Notes: generated from the sequence alone by a model not told the origin. A DNA stretch of 64,000 nucleotides from Achromobacter pestifer (GCF_013267355.1 NZ_CP053985.1:6076001-6140000), one strand, 5' to 3'; counted from the stretch's first letter, positions 7,947 to 16,969 are shown. Made by a program: numbers and translations.

Positions 7947-8915
7947 CTATTCGGGCTGGATGCCGGCCTTCTTGATGATGCCGCCCCATTTCTTCGACTC
8001 GGCTTGCTGGAACGTTGCCAGTTCCTGCGGCGTGGAGCTGGCCGCGTCCGTGCCCGTCTGGGCATAGAACTGCTTGGCGGGCGCGCTTGCCGTGGCCTTG
8101 ACCAGCAGTTCGTTCAGACGCTTGATGACATCCGGCGGCGTGCCGGCAGGCGCGTAGGCGGCAAACCAATAGCCCATCTCGTAGCCCGGCACGCCCGATT
8201 CGGCGATGGTGGGCACGTCCGGGGCCAGCGGCGAGCGGGCCTGGCCGGTGACGCCGAGCGCGCGCAGCTTGCCCGACTTGACCTGGGGCAGGCCGGTCGC
8301 CGTGTCGGTGATCATCATGTCGATCTGACCACCCAGGAGGTCGGTGACCGCCAGCGGATTGCTCTTGTACGGCACGTGCAGCAGCTGCACGCCCGCCATC
8401 TGCTGCAGCAGTTCGCCGGCGATGCGGCTGCTGGAACTGCCGCTGCCGAAGCTCAGCTTGCCGGGCGCTTGCTTGGCCTGCGCCAGGAACTCGCCGACCG
8501 TCTTGGCTTGCGAGCTGGGATTGACCACCATGATCTGGCCGCCTTTGCCCAGCAGGGTCAGCGGCGCGTAATCCTTGACTGGATCGTAGGTCAGCGTCTT
8601 GTAGAGATGTTCGTTGGCGGCGTGCGTGGTGTTGGTGGTGATCAGCACCGTGTAGCCGTCCGGGGCCGCGCGGGCGCCGGCCGCGGCGCCTATCATCGCG
8701 CTGGCGCCGGGCTTGTTCTCGATCACCACGGCCTGGCCGGTCTGCTCGGTGACGCCCTGGCCGATGGCGCGGCCGATCTGGTCGGTCGCGCTGCCGGCCG
8801 CGAACGGCACGATGAAGGTGATGGGCTTGGCGGGGAACTGGGCCTGGGCCATGGCCGCGACGGGCAGGGTGGCAGCCAGCAGCAAGGCCAGCCGGCCTTT
8901 GGAAGCAATGCGCAT
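7947..8915 (-). CDS. Bug-family tripartite tricarboxylate receptor (TctC-like)
   Basis: A 322-residue periplasmic receptor. A signal peptide of about 25 residues ends in A-M-A-Q-A. Bug motifs are F-P-A-K-P-I-T-F-I-V-P-F, G-S-A-T-D-Q-I-G-R, N-K-P-G-A-S-A and P-D-G-Y-T. It lies 35 bases downstream of the AtuA small-subunit gene on the same strand and is probably its operon partner, delivering a substrate. No TctA or TctB gene is present. AGGAG-like sequence precedes the ATG at 8915. Confidence 0.92.
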   Translation of the reverse strand: MRIASKGRLALLLAATLPVAAMAQAQFPAKPITFIVPFAAGSATDQIGRAIGQGVTEQTGQAVVIENKPGASAMIGAAAGARAAPDGYTVLITTNTTHAANEHLYKTLTYDPVKDYAPLTLLGKGGQIMVVNPSSQAKTVGEFLAQAKQAPGKLSFGSGSSSSRIAGELLQQMAGVQLLHVPYKSNPLAVTDLLGGQIDMMITDTATGLPQVKSGKLRALGVTGQARSPLAPDVPTIAESGVPGYEMGYWFAAYAPAGTPPDVIKRLNELLVKATASAPAKQFYAQTGTDAASSTPQELATFQQAESKKWGGIIKKAGIQPE

Positions 8916-8950
8916 GTGTGTCTCCTGTGGGATTTTTATAGGAATCGAAA

Positions 8951-9331
8951 TCAGGCGGCCGCGGGGCGGTCGCCGGGTATGTCAGGCAGCCGGCCGGCCA
9001 GCGCCGGGCTGACCTCGACCGTCATGTCCAGCAATCTGAATGACAGGCTCTTGCCGTGCGTATCCAGGTTGAGGGCATCGTTGACGCCGCCGTCGAGCAC
9101 TCCTTCCAGCACGAAGTTCATGGCGTGCAGCGTGGGCAGCGTGTAGCGGGTGACGCGCCTGGGATGGCGGTAGGCAAACCAGGCGGCGACGCGGGCTTCG
9201 GTGACCTGGGCGGCCAGCGCCTCGTAGCATTCCGGATCCCAGGCGATCAGGCTCAGGTTGGAGATGTCGCCCTTGTCCCCGGAACGGCTGTGCGCCAGGC
9301 GGTACAAGGGAACTGCGATCAGCGGATTCAT
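8951..9331 (-). CDS. AtuA-like small protein (C-terminal ferredoxin-fold domain)
   Basis: A 126-residue protein that matches the separate C-terminal domain often fused to DUF1446/AtuA proteins. It begins with P-L-Y-R-L-A-H-S-R-S-G-D-K-G-D-I-S-N and contains a central N-F-V-L-E-G-V-L-D-G-G segment, both characteristic of this domain. The ATG at 9331 overlaps the TGA of the large AtuA gene (ATGA), so the two are translationally coupled and probably form one complex. In other bacteria the two halves are one polypeptide. The biochemical role is unknown. Confidence 0.85.
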   Translation of the reverse strand: MNPLIAVPLYRLAHSRSGDKGDISNLSLIAWDPECYEALAAQVTEARVAAWFAYRHPRRVTRYTLPTLHAMNFVLEGVLDGGVNDALNLDTHGKSLSFRLLDMTVEVSPALAGRLPDIPGDRPAAA

Positions 9332-10686
9332 TGCGAGGCGTCCTCCAGGAAGGTCCAGCCGCTGGGCACGGCGTCGCGCGGCAGGGTGCAGGACAGCATG
9401 TTCAGGCGCGGGCGCAGCGCGGTGCGCACGCCGCCGCCGCCGGCCGGGCCGCAGGTATAGAGCGCGGTCACTTCGCGCAGCACGCTCTCTGCCAGCTTGC
9501 GGTCCATGTGTTCGGCCGCGACGCGCAGGCGCACGTCGCGCGCATGGCCGTGGGGCAGGGCGGACAGCATGTTGCCGGCGTCGTCGCCCAGGATGCTGAT
9601 CGCGCCGATCAGGTCGGCGCGCAGGCGCAGGGCCGGGTCCAGGCGCTTGCGCACGATATCGGCCGCCAGGCGCGCGCGCGCCTCGGCCTGCACGCCGGCA
9701 TAGGAGATCTCGGCTTCGGCCAGCCAGCCGCCGCGATAGCAGACGTTGACCTTGAGTTCGCCGGGACGCGCGTGGCCGGTGATGCCGCGCACCGCCACCC
9801 GGTCGCCGCCCAGCTCGGCCACTTCGGCGCGGCTGAGGTCGGCGACGACGTCCGGCGTCAGGTAACGCGCCGGATCGTGCACCTCGTACAGCAGTTGTTC
9901 CTTGACCGTGCGCGCGTCGACCATGCCGCCGGTGCCGTCGGCCTTGCCGATCACGAACTCGCCGTCGGCGTGGATCTGGGCGATGGGAAAGCCCGCCGCA
10001 TGCACCTCCGGCACGTCCTTGAGACCGGGCACGCAGAAGTAGCCGCCGGTGACCTGCAGGCCGCACTCCAGCATGTGGCCGGCCATGGTGGCGCGGCCCA
10101 GGCGCGGCCAATCGTCCATGGACCAGCCGAAGTGGGCCAGCGCCGGACCCAGTGTGAGCGATGGATCCGACACGCGGCCCGCGACCACGATTTGCGCGCC
10201 GGCCCTCAGCGCCTCTGCAATCTCGGCGGCGCCGAGGTAGGCCGTGGCGCTGACCACGTCCAGGCCTTCCAGCGCGCCGCCCAGGCGCTGGCGCAGCAAT
10301 TCCCGTTGCGCGTCGCTGGAGAGCGCATCGCCGTGTACCACGGCGATGCGCGGCGCGGCCAGGCCTTGCTGCCGGGCGAGCGCGGCGATGCGGCGGGCGG
10401 CGGCGGCGGGGTTCGCCGCGCCGAAGTTGCCGACGATGCTGATGCCGTGGCGCAGGCAGTCGCCCAGCACGGGGCCGACCAGTTCGTCCAGCAAGGGCTC
10501 GTAGCCGCGCTCCGGGTCCGCGTTGCGCGCCAGCTGCGCCAGCGCCAAGGTGCGTTCAGCCAGCGTTTCGTAGATCAGCACGCCGCCGCCTCGGGCGATC
10601 AGGCTGCGCACCACGGCGGCGGCGCCGTCGCTGCGGTCGCCGGAGAATCCGGAGGCGCAGCCTATGTGAAGGGGGAGTTTGGACAT
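9328..10686 (-). CDS. AtuA-family protein (DUF1446), acyclic terpene utilisation type
   Basis: A 452-residue protein of the DUF1446 family. The family start I-G-C-A-S-G-F-S-G-D-R is present, as are G-x-G-V-L-I-Y-E-T-L-A-E-R and I-V-V-A-G-R-V-S-D-P-S. AtuA of Pseudomonas belongs to the citronellol/geraniol degradation cluster, but many members lie in unrelated carboxylate operons and the reaction is not established. It is followed by the small subunit and a Bug receptor. The ATG at 10686 has no convincing ribosome binding site, so the mRNA could be leaderless. The divergent LysR gene at 10785 is its likely regulator. Confidence 0.88.
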   Translation of the reverse strand: MSKLPLHIGCASGFSGDRSDGAAAVVRSLIARGGGVLIYETLAERTLALAQLARNADPERGYEPLLDELVGPVLGDCLRHGISIVGNFGAANPAAAARRIAALARQQGLAAPRIAVVHGDALSSDAQRELLRQRLGGALEGLDVVSATAYLGAAEIAEALRAGAQIVVAGRVSDPSLTLGPALAHFGWSMDDWPRLGRATMAGHMLECGLQVTGGYFCVPGLKDVPEVHAAGFPIAQIHADGEFVIGKADGTGGMVDARTVKEQLLYEVHDPARYLTPDVVADLSRAEVAELGGDRVAVRGITGHARPGELKVNVCYRGGWLAEAEISYAGVQAEARARLAADIVRKRLDPALRLRADLIGAISILGDDAGNMLSALPHGHARDVRLRVAAEHMDRKLAESVLREVTALYTCGPAGGGGVRTALRPRLNMLSCTLPRDAVPSGWTFLEDASQ

Positions 10687-10688
10687 AC

Positions 10689-10721
10689 GGATTCGGTGCT
10701 GTTCTTGGGGGATCCGAATCC
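10689..10721. promoter_or_regulatory. Inverted repeat in AtuA/LysR divergent promoter
   Basis: GGATTCGG and CCGAATCC form perfect 8-base arms 17 bases apart, next to the AtuA start codon. The only gene-encoded candidate to bind here is the divergent LysR protein; this is inference from position. Confidence 0.4.
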
Positions 10722-10784
10722 ACTATAGGCATGCTTCGCTAATCAGTAAAATAGAAAGATCGGATCAATTCATAGAGAAAAGCC

Positions 10785-11684
10785 ATGAATCTGTCTGCCC
10801 GGCAATTGCGCGCGTTCGTGGCCCTGGCCGAAGAAAAACACTTCACCCGGGCAGCCCAGCGCTGCCACCTGACGCAGCCGGCCTTCAGCGCCCTGATCCG
10901 CCAGCTGGAGGACAGCGCCGGCATGCGGCTGTTCGACCGCAACACGCGCCATGTGGAGTTGACGGTCGAGGGACAGGTGCTGGATGCGACGGCGCGCAGG
11001 TTGCTGGCCGACATGGACCTGGTCATGGAGGACCTGCGCGACCATGCCGCCAGGCGCCGCGGGCGGGTGGCGCTGGCAGCCTTGCCTTCGCTCGCCGCAG
11101 GCTGGCTGCCGGGGCTGTTGGCGCGCTTTCGCGAGGCCTATCCCGGCATCACGGTGGACCTGCGCGATGCCTTGCTGGATCCTTGCCTGGATCTGGTGCA
11201 GGCCGGGCAGGTAGACTTCGCGGTGGCGTCGCGGCGGCCGGACATGAACGATCTGGACAGCGAATTCCTGCATGCGGACCGCTATTTCCTGGTCTGCCGC
11301 GCCGACCATCCGCTGGCGGGCGCGGGCCGTGCCCGGCTGCGCGACATCCTGCGCTATCCGATGATCCAGCTGGCGCGCGGCAGCAGCGTGCGCAAGCATC
11401 TGGATGCCGCCCTGGGCGCCGATGCGCCGGCGCCGGTGTTCGAGGTGGAACATCTGGCGACGGCGACGGGGCTGGTGCGCGCGGGCCTGGGGATTTCGGT
11501 GGTGCCGGCGATGACGCTGTTCCATTTCGGCGGGGCCGACCTGCGCATCGTGCCGCTGGCCGGCAAGGCCTTGACCCGTCCTCTCTACCTGGTGCGGCGC
11601 AAGGGCCGCACCCTGTCAGTCGCGGCGCAGGCCCTGTATGACCTGTTGCGGGAGCATCGGGGGGATATCGATAGCGCACCCTAG
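10785..11684 (+). CDS. LysR-type transcriptional regulator
   Basis: A 299-residue LysR protein. The HTH is at about 1-60 (L-S-A-R-Q-L-R-A-F-V-A-L-A-E then F-T-R-A-A-Q-R-C-H-L-T-Q-P-A-F-S), and the effector domain is at about 90-290. The Q-P-A-F-S recognition helix places it in the large amino acid/carboxylate group. It is divergent from the AtuA-small subunit-Bug operon and most likely controls it in response to a pathway metabolite. Its neighbour at 11770 (RidA) is on the same strand 85 bases away but is probably an independent gene. Confidence 0.92.
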   Translation: MNLSARQLRAFVALAEEKHFTRAAQRCHLTQPAFSALIRQLEDSAGMRLFDRNTRHVELTVEGQVLDATARRLLADMDLVMEDLRDHAARRRGRVALAALPSLAAGWLPGLLARFREAYPGITVDLRDALLDPCLDLVQAGQVDFAVASRRPDMNDLDSEFLHADRYFLVCRADHPLAGAGRARLRDILRYPMIQLARGSSVRKHLDAALGADAPAPVFEVEHLATATGLVRAGLGISVVPAMTLFHFGGADLRIVPLAGKALTRPLYLVRRKGRTLSVAAQALYDLLREHRGDIDSAP

Positions 11685-11769
11685 GGCGTTAAGCCACTTT
11701 CGCAAATGTCTATTGCTGGATAAACTTCGATAGTTGTAGTTTCTATCCGTCTTTCGAAGGATTCCGCCC

Positions 11770-12156
11770 ATGAGCAAGCAAATCATCCATACCGACACCG
11801 CGCCCGCCGCGGTAGGCCCTTACTCGCAAGCGGTTGCCGTAAGCGGCACCAAGACTGTCTATCTCTCGGGCCAGATCGGCCTGGAGCCGGGCACTGGCGA
11901 TCTGGTTTCCGAGAACTTTGATGCGCAGGTGCGCCAGGCGTTCGCCAACATGCAGGAAGTCATCAAGGCCGCCGGCGGCACGCTGGACAACGTGGTCAAG
12001 CTGACGCTGTTCCTGACCGACCTGGGCAAGTTCGCCGCCGCCAACGCCATCATGGCCGAGATCATTCCCCAGCCGTTCCCGGCGCGCTCGACCATCGGCG
12101 TGGCCAGCCTGCCCAAGGGCGCGCAGTTCGAAGTCGAAGCCATCCTGGTCCTGTAA
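11770..12156 (+). CDS. ridA: RidA family enamine/imine deaminase
   Basis: A 128-residue protein of the YjgF/YER057c/UK114 family. It hydrolyses reactive 2-aminoacrylate and related enamines released by PLP enzymes, protecting branched-chain amino acid synthesis and other PLP enzymes. Seen in sequence: N-terminal P-A-A-V-G-P-Y-S-Q-A, central S-G-Q-I-G-L, the arginine at P-A-R-S-T that binds the substrate carboxylate, and C-terminal E-V-E-A-I. The homotrimer is cytosolic. AAGGA lies upstream of the ATG. It precedes recG by 39 bases and may be cotranscribed with it. Confidence 0.95.
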   Translation: MSKQIIHTDTAPAAVGPYSQAVAVSGTKTVYLSGQIGLEPGTGDLVSENFDAQVRQAFANMQEVIKAAGGTLDNVVKLTLFLTDLGKFAAANAIMAEIIPQPFPARSTIGVASLPKGAQFEVEAILVL

Positions 12157-12195
12157 GGCCCGTCCGGACTTTTCGATCCAGGGGTTCGTTTCTTC

Positions 12196-14286
12196 ATGAC
12201 GGCCGCAGCCGCGGCTTCCAAGCGATCCGGCGCCGATAACAAAGGCGCCGGCCGTGCGATGACGGATACGGAGCGCAAGCTCCGTAACCTGGGTTTGGTG
12301 CTGCCCGAGGACTTCGTGCTGCACCTGCCGCTGCGCTACGAGGACGAAACCCGCATCATCCCGATCAGCGACCTGCGGCCTGGTTTCGCCGGCCAGGTGG
12401 AAGGCGAGATCACCAAATCCGAGGTGTCCTACCGGCCCCGGCGCCAGCTGACCGCCACTCTGGCGGACGACAGCGGCGAGCTGCAATTGCGCTGGCTGAA
12501 TTTCTACCCCAGCCAGCAGAAACAAGTCAGCGTGGGCAAGCGCCTGCGCGCCCGCGGAGAGGTCCGAGGCGGCCTGTTCGGGCGCCAGATGGTGCATCCG
12601 CGCATGACCAATGCGGACGCGCCGCTGCCCACGGCGCTGACTCCCGTGTATCCCAGCACCGAAGGGCTGCCGCAGCTGACCTTGCGCCGCGCCATCGCGC
12701 AGGCGCTGGACCGCGCCGACCTGTCCGACACCTTGCCCGACGAGGCGCGCGCCCGCTATGACCTGCCGCCGTTCGAGCCGGCCATCCGCGCGTTGCACAC
12801 ACCGGCCCAGGGCGAGTCCGAGCAGGCCTTGCTGGACCGCGTGCATCCCGCCTGGCGCCGCATCAAGTTCGACGAGCTGCTGGCGCAGCAGTTGTCGCTG
12901 GCGGCCGCGCGCGCCGCGCGCCGCGTCAAGGAATCCGAATCGCTGCCGGTGCGCAATGAGGCCGGAGGGCTGGTGGCCAGGCTGTACGAGGCGCTGCCGT
13001 TCAAGCTGACCGGCGCGCAGGAGCGCGTGGTCCAGGAAATCTCCGCCGACCTCGCCAAGCCTTATCCCATGCACCGCTTGTTGCAAGGCGACGTGGGCAG
13101 CGGCAAGACGGTCGTGGCGGCCATCGCCGCGGCGCAGGCCATCGCCAGCGGCGCGCAGGTCGCGCTGATGGCGCCCACGGAAATCCTGGCGGAACAGCAC
13201 TTCCGCAAGCTGGTGTCCTGGCTGCAGCCGCTGGGCGTGAACGTGGCATGGCTGAGTGGCAGCCTCGCCGCGAAGGCGCGCCGCGAAGCCGTGGCGGCCG
13301 CCGCCGACGGCAGCGTGCAATTGATCGTGGGCACGCAGGCGCTGATCCAGGATAACGTCGAATTCCATCGCCTGGGCCTGTCCATCGTCGACGAGCAGCA
13401 CCGTTTCGGCGTGGGGCAGCGCCTGGCGCTGACGCGCAAGGGCGAAACCGTGCGCGGACGCATCGTGCCGCACCAGCTCAACATGAGCGCGACACCGATT
13501 CCGCGCACGTTGGCCATGACCTTCTTCGCCGATCTGGACGTTTCCGTCATCGACGAATTGCCGCCTGGGCGCAGCCCGGTCCTGACCAAGTTGGTATCGG
13601 ACGCGCGGCGCGAGGAAGTCATCGCCCATATCGCCCAGGCCGCGCGCGGCGGGCAGCAAGCCTACTGGGTCTGTCCGCTGGTCGAGGAAAGCGAGGCCCT
13701 GGAACTCCAGACCGCCGTGGACACCTACGAAGCCATGCGCGTCGACCTGCCGGACTTGCGCATCGGACTGGTGCACGGCCGGCTGCCGCAGGCCGAGAAG
13801 GCCGCGGTGATGCAGGCCTTCCGGGATGGCGAGGTCGACCTGCTGGTCGCCACCACCGTCATCGAAGTTGGCGTGGACGTGCCGAACGCCTCGTTGATGG
13901 TGATCGAGCACGCCGAGCGTTTCGGCCTGGCGCAGTTGCATCAATTGCGCGGCCGGGTAGGACGCGGCACCGCCGAATCGGTATGCGTGCTGCTCTATCA
14001 GACGCCGCTGTCGCAGGTGGCGCGCGAACGCCTGCGGGCCATGTTCGAAACCTCCGACGGCTTTGAAATCGCCCGCCGCGACCTGGAACAGCGCGGTCCG
14101 GGAGAGTTCCTGGGCACGCGCCAGTCCGGCATGGCACTGCTGCGCTTCGCCGACCTGGAAACGGACGCGGCCATCGCCGAAGACGCGCGCGATGCCGCGG
14201 TCTGGCTGCGCGCCGAACATCCGGCCGCGGTCGAGGCGCACCTGGCACGCTGGATGCGAGGGCGCGAGGATTTCCTGCGCACCTGA
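12196..14286 (+). CDS. recG: ATP-dependent DNA helicase RecG
   Basis: A 696-residue superfamily 2 helicase that regresses stalled replication forks and processes branched DNA. The N-terminal wedge/OB region is at about 60-160. The helicase core follows, with Walker A G-D-V-G-S-G-K-T, motif II D-E-Q-H, M-S-A-T-P-I-P-R-T (motif III) and the C-terminal motif V-I-E-V-G-V-D-V-P-N-A with Q-L-R-G-R-V-G-R-G (motif VI). Full length. An ATG at 12259, after an Ala/Lys-rich lead, is an alternative start that would give a 675-residue protein. It is followed by oxyR, an order conserved in related betaproteobacteria. Confidence 0.97.
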   Translation: MTAAAAASKRSGADNKGAGRAMTDTERKLRNLGLVLPEDFVLHLPLRYEDETRIIPISDLRPGFAGQVEGEITKSEVSYRPRRQLTATLADDSGELQLRWLNFYPSQQKQVSVGKRLRARGEVRGGLFGRQMVHPRMTNADAPLPTALTPVYPSTEGLPQLTLRRAIAQALDRADLSDTLPDEARARYDLPPFEPAIRALHTPAQGESEQALLDRVHPAWRRIKFDELLAQQLSLAAARAARRVKESESLPVRNEAGGLVARLYEALPFKLTGAQERVVQEISADLAKPYPMHRLLQGDVGSGKTVVAAIAAAQAIASGAQVALMAPTEILAEQHFRKLVSWLQPLGVNVAWLSGSLAAKARREAVAAAADGSVQLIVGTQALIQDNVEFHRLGLSIVDEQHRFGVGQRLALTRKGETVRGRIVPHQLNMSATPIPRTLAMTFFADLDVSVIDELPPGRSPVLTKLVSDARREEVIAHIAQAARGGQQAYWVCPLVEESEALELQTAVDTYEAMRVDLPDLRIGLVHGRLPQAEKAAVMQAFRDGEVDLLVATTVIEVGVDVPNASLMVIEHAERFGLAQLHQLRGRVGRGTAESVCVLLYQTPLSQVARERLRAMFETSDGFEIARRDLEQRGPGEFLGTRQSGMALLRFADLETDAAIAEDARDAAVWLRAEHPAAVEAHLARWMRGREDFLRT

Positions 14287-14366
14287 CCATGCAGCCAGCC
14301 ACGAACCTTAATCAAGCAAGCGCCAGCCACGAGGCTGGGGCATAACCCCCGGGGGCGTAGTCCACC

Positions 14367-15317
14367 ATGACTCTCACCGAACTCAAGTACATCGTCGCCG
14401 TGGCGCGCGAACGGCATTTCGGCCGCGCAGCCGAGGCCTGTTTCGTCAGCCAGCCCACGCTCTCGGTGGCGATACGCAAGCTGGAAGATGAATTGGGCGT
14501 GACGCTGTTCGAGCGCGGCGGTGCCGAAGTCGGCGTCACCCCTATCGGCCAGCGCATCGTGGCGCAGGCGCAGAAGGTGCTGGAAGAAAGCGCCAGCATC
14601 AAGGAAATCGCACGTCAGGGGCACGACCCGCTGGCCGGCCCCTTGCGCGTCGGCGTCATCCACACCATCGGCCCGTACCTGCTGCCGCGGCTGGTGCCGG
14701 TGCAGATCAGCCGCACGCCGCAGATGCCGCTGTTGCTTCAAGAGAACTTCACCGTGCGCCTGGTCGAGCTGCTGCGCCAGGGCGAGATCGACTGCGCCAT
14801 CATGGCCTTGCCGCTGCCTGAGGCTGGCCTGGTCATGCAGCCCCTGTACGACGAGCCCTTCATCGTGGCGGTGCCCAACGACCATGAACTGGCGCGGCGC
14901 AAGTCCATCGACGCGCAGGACCTGAAGCAGCAGACCATGCTGCTGCTGGGCAGCGGCCATTGCTTCCGCGACCAGGTGCTGGAAGTGTGCCCCGAGCTGT
15001 CGCGCTTTTCTGCGGCCAGCGACGGCATCCAGCGCACCTTCGAAGGCTCCTCGCTGGAGACGATACGCCACATGGTTGCCGCGGGCATCGGCGTGACCGT
15101 CCTGCCGGTGACGGCGGTGCCGGAGCAGCCGCCGTCCAACAGCCTGCTGCGCTATCTGCCCTTTGACGGCCATGTGCCGGAGCGCCGCGTGGTGCTGGCC
15201 TGGCGGCGCAGCTTCCCGCGCTTGGCCGCCATCGAGGCGCTGGCGCAGGCCGTCTACGCCTGCGAGCTGCCCGGCGTGAAGATGCTGACCGACGAGGTCG
15301 CCGCAGTGCAGGATTGA
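14367..15317 (+). CDS. oxyR: Hydrogen peroxide-sensing regulator OxyR
   Basis: A 316-residue LysR-family redox sensor. The HTH at 1-60 is of OxyR type (M-T-L-T-E-L-K-Y-I-V-A-V-A-R-E-R-H-F-G-R-A-A). The peroxide-reactive pair is Cys199 and Cys208 in G-S-G-H-C-F-R-D-Q-V-L-E-V-C, numbered as in the E. coli protein. Disulfide formation between them activates antioxidant genes. The T-x-x-x-Q-E-N-F-T segment at 121-130 also fits OxyR. It lies between recG and dps, and dps is a classic OxyR target, so local control is likely. Confidence 0.96.
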   Translation: MTLTELKYIVAVARERHFGRAAEACFVSQPTLSVAIRKLEDELGVTLFERGGAEVGVTPIGQRIVAQAQKVLEESASIKEIARQGHDPLAGPLRVGVIHTIGPYLLPRLVPVQISRTPQMPLLLQENFTVRLVELLRQGEIDCAIMALPLPEAGLVMQPLYDEPFIVAVPNDHELARRKSIDAQDLKQQTMLLLGSGHCFRDQVLEVCPELSRFSAASDGIQRTFEGSSLETIRHMVAAGIGVTVLPVTAVPEQPPSNSLLRYLPFDGHVPERRVVLAWRRSFPRLAAIEALAQAVYACELPGVKMLTDEVAAVQD

Positions 15318-15468
15318 TTTCCAGGCCGCTGCCCGGCGGCCCGGAACGCACGGTTTGCGCCGCGTCAAAAGGTCGCAGGACTGATTGATGAAAGCGGCGG
15401 AGATTGCGGCGTTTCGCCGCATTTGCAGTGTTATCCTTGTTTCGCACATACATTCCTAGGAGCTAGCA

Positions 15469-15969
15469 ATGGCCAAGTCCCCCAAGAAGACCTCCAGCGT
15501 TCCGCGCATCAACATCGGTATCTCGGACAAGGACCGCGCCGCCGTCGCCGGCGAACTGTCCAAGCTGCTGGCCGACTCGTACACGCTGTACCTGATGACG
15601 CACAACTTCCACTGGAACGTCACGGGGCCCATGTTCAACACGCTGCACCTGATGTTCATGACCCAGTACACAGAAGAGTGGAACGCGCTGGACAGCATCG
15701 CCGAGCGCATCCGCGCGCTGGGCCATTACGCGCCGGGCACCTACCGCGAATTCAGCAAGCTGTCCTCGATCGCCGAGCCGGAGTCGGTGCCGGAAGCGCT
15801 TGAAATGGTGCGCCTGCTGGTGACCGCCAACGAATCCGTCGCCAAGACCGCGCGCGCCGCTTTCGAGAAGGCCGATGCCGCCAACGACCAGCCCACGGCC
15901 GACCTGCTGACGCAGCGCCTGGACGTGCACGAAAAGAACGCCTGGATGCTGCGCAGCCTGCTGCAGTGA
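15469..15969 (+). CDS. dps: DNA protection protein Dps (ferritin-like)
   Basis: A 166-residue Dps. Dodecamers bind DNA and oxidise and store iron using peroxide. The interface ferroxidase ligands are visible: His in M-T-H-N-F-H-W-N-V-T-G and the Asp/Glu pair in A-L-D-S-I-A-E-R-I. A Lys-rich tail (A-K-S-P-K-K-T-S) at the N-terminus can bind DNA. TAGGAG lies upstream of the ATG at 15469. The 151-base upstream gap holds a short GC hairpin and the promoter; OxyR control is probable from gene order. A strong terminator follows. Confidence 0.96.
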   Translation: MAKSPKKTSSVPRINIGISDKDRAAVAGELSKLLADSYTLYLMTHNFHWNVTGPMFNTLHLMFMTQYTEEWNALDSIAERIRALGHYAPGTYREFSKLSSIAEPESVPEALEMVRLLVTANESVAKTARAAFEKADAANDQPTADLLTQRLDVHEKNAWMLRSLLQ

Positions 15970-15991
15970 CCGCGGCGGCAGCCGCCGCATG

Positions 15992-16025
15992 AAAAAACCG
16001 GAACCTCGCGGCTCCGGTTTTTTTT
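15992..16025. terminator. Bidirectional terminator between dps and the hydrolase gene
   Basis: AAAAAACCGGA and TCCGGTTTTTT form an 11-bp perfect stem flanked by T on the plus strand and, by symmetry, by T on the minus strand. It serves the convergent dps and hydrolase genes. Confidence 0.92.
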
Positions 16026-16046
16026 CGTCCAGCGGCCGCGATGCGC

Positions 16047-16652
16047 TCAGACCTGATGCGACAGCGGACGGGCCGGTATGGGCGCGATGCGTTCGGGCGG
16101 CGGCGACACCCGCCACACCGCGCGGCGGCGCAGCGCGCCCAGGAGCTTCAGGCCTTGCGGCCAGTCGTCCAGGCCGCTGTCGGCATTGAGGTGGCCGGCG
16201 CCGGGCACGATCACCAGCCTGCTGCCCCAATCGCGCGCGAAGGCGCGGGCGCGTTCCAGCTGGCAGTAGGGATCGTTGTCGCTGGCGACGACCACGCTCT
16301 GGAAGGGCAGGGACTGGCGCGGGATGGGCGCGAAGTCCCTCAAGCAGGCGGGCGCGCTGGCGCGCTCCACGTCCGCCGGCGCCACCAGCAGGGCGCCGGC
16401 GACCTTGGCGCGCAGCGGTACGGGCAGGGCGGCGCTGATCAGGCAGCCCAGGCTGTGCGCAATCAGAAGGACGGGGCTGCGGGCCTCGTTCACCTCGGTG
16501 GCGAGCGCGGCGATCCAGTCGCCGGGAGCGGGGTGCTCCCAGTCGTTTTGCTCGACGCGGCGCGCATGCGGCAGCAGGGCCATCCAGCGCGATTGCCAGT
16601 GTTGAGGCCCGGAGTTTTTCCATCCGGGAACGATGATCGGTTGGAGTCTCAT
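16047..16652 (-). CDS. RBBP9/YdeN family alpha/beta hydrolase
   Basis: A 201-residue serine hydrolase of the RBBP9/YdeN type. The start I-I-V-P-G-W-K-N-S-G-P-x-H-W-Q is diagnostic. The nucleophile is Ser in A-H-S-L-G-C, the acid is Asp in S-D-N-D-P-Y, and the base is His in G-A-G-H-L-N. Start sites at 16661 and 16709 are also in frame, but the family motif begins six residues after the ATG at 16652. No signal peptide is seen. The natural substrate is unknown; some members are small esterases. It is a single gene, convergent with dps. Confidence 0.88.
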   Translation of the reverse strand: MRLQPIIVPGWKNSGPQHWQSRWMALLPHARRVEQNDWEHPAPGDWIAALATEVNEARSPVLLIAHSLGCLISAALPVPLRAKVAGALLVAPADVERASAPACLRDFAPIPRQSLPFQSVVVASDNDPYCQLERARAFARDWGSRLVIVPGAGHLNADSGLDDWPQGLKLLGALRRRAVWRVSPPPERIAPIPARPLSHQV

Positions 16653-16969
16653 GGCGGCCATGATGCCGCGCGGTCTTAGTAACGCAAACGAATAAATCGT
16701 CTTTTGCATATACGCCTGCGGGTATAAGCCGGGAGCGTCCAGGAATGCCGCAGCGCAATAATCAGACGCGTATCAAAGTGGTCCGAAACGGGCCCGGAAG
16801 GGGCTATTTTTCAGTGTATGCTTGCCGTGCAATCGCAATGCAACCGGGCGTGACCAAGGCCGAAACCCCTGCAAAGGGCAGTCCAGCAGGCATGCTTGGC
16901 CTGGAGATGATCCGGCGTTCGCCACGGTGCAAAAAACTAACGATTACAAATCATTAGAGGAGTCCACAC
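16653..16969. other. Intergenic region upstream of the orphan branched-chain amino acid receptor gene
   Basis: I see no coding potential in these 317 bases. They should contain the promoters of the hydrolase (minus) and the receptor (plus). GAGGAG at 16957-16962 is the receptor's ribosome binding site. No convincing operator palindrome or terminator is evident. Confidence 0.5.

Noticed and set aside
11743..14241. Open frame of 832 codons antisense to recG
   Set aside because: It lies entirely opposite a clear helicase gene, has Arg/His/Gln-rich low-complexity composition, and no family motif. Long antisense frames are common in GC-rich DNA.
14323..14338. Hairpin CCAGCC-ACGA-GGCTGG before oxyR as a terminator of recG
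   Set aside because: The stem is short with no T-run, and oxyR follows closely, so termination is not supported.
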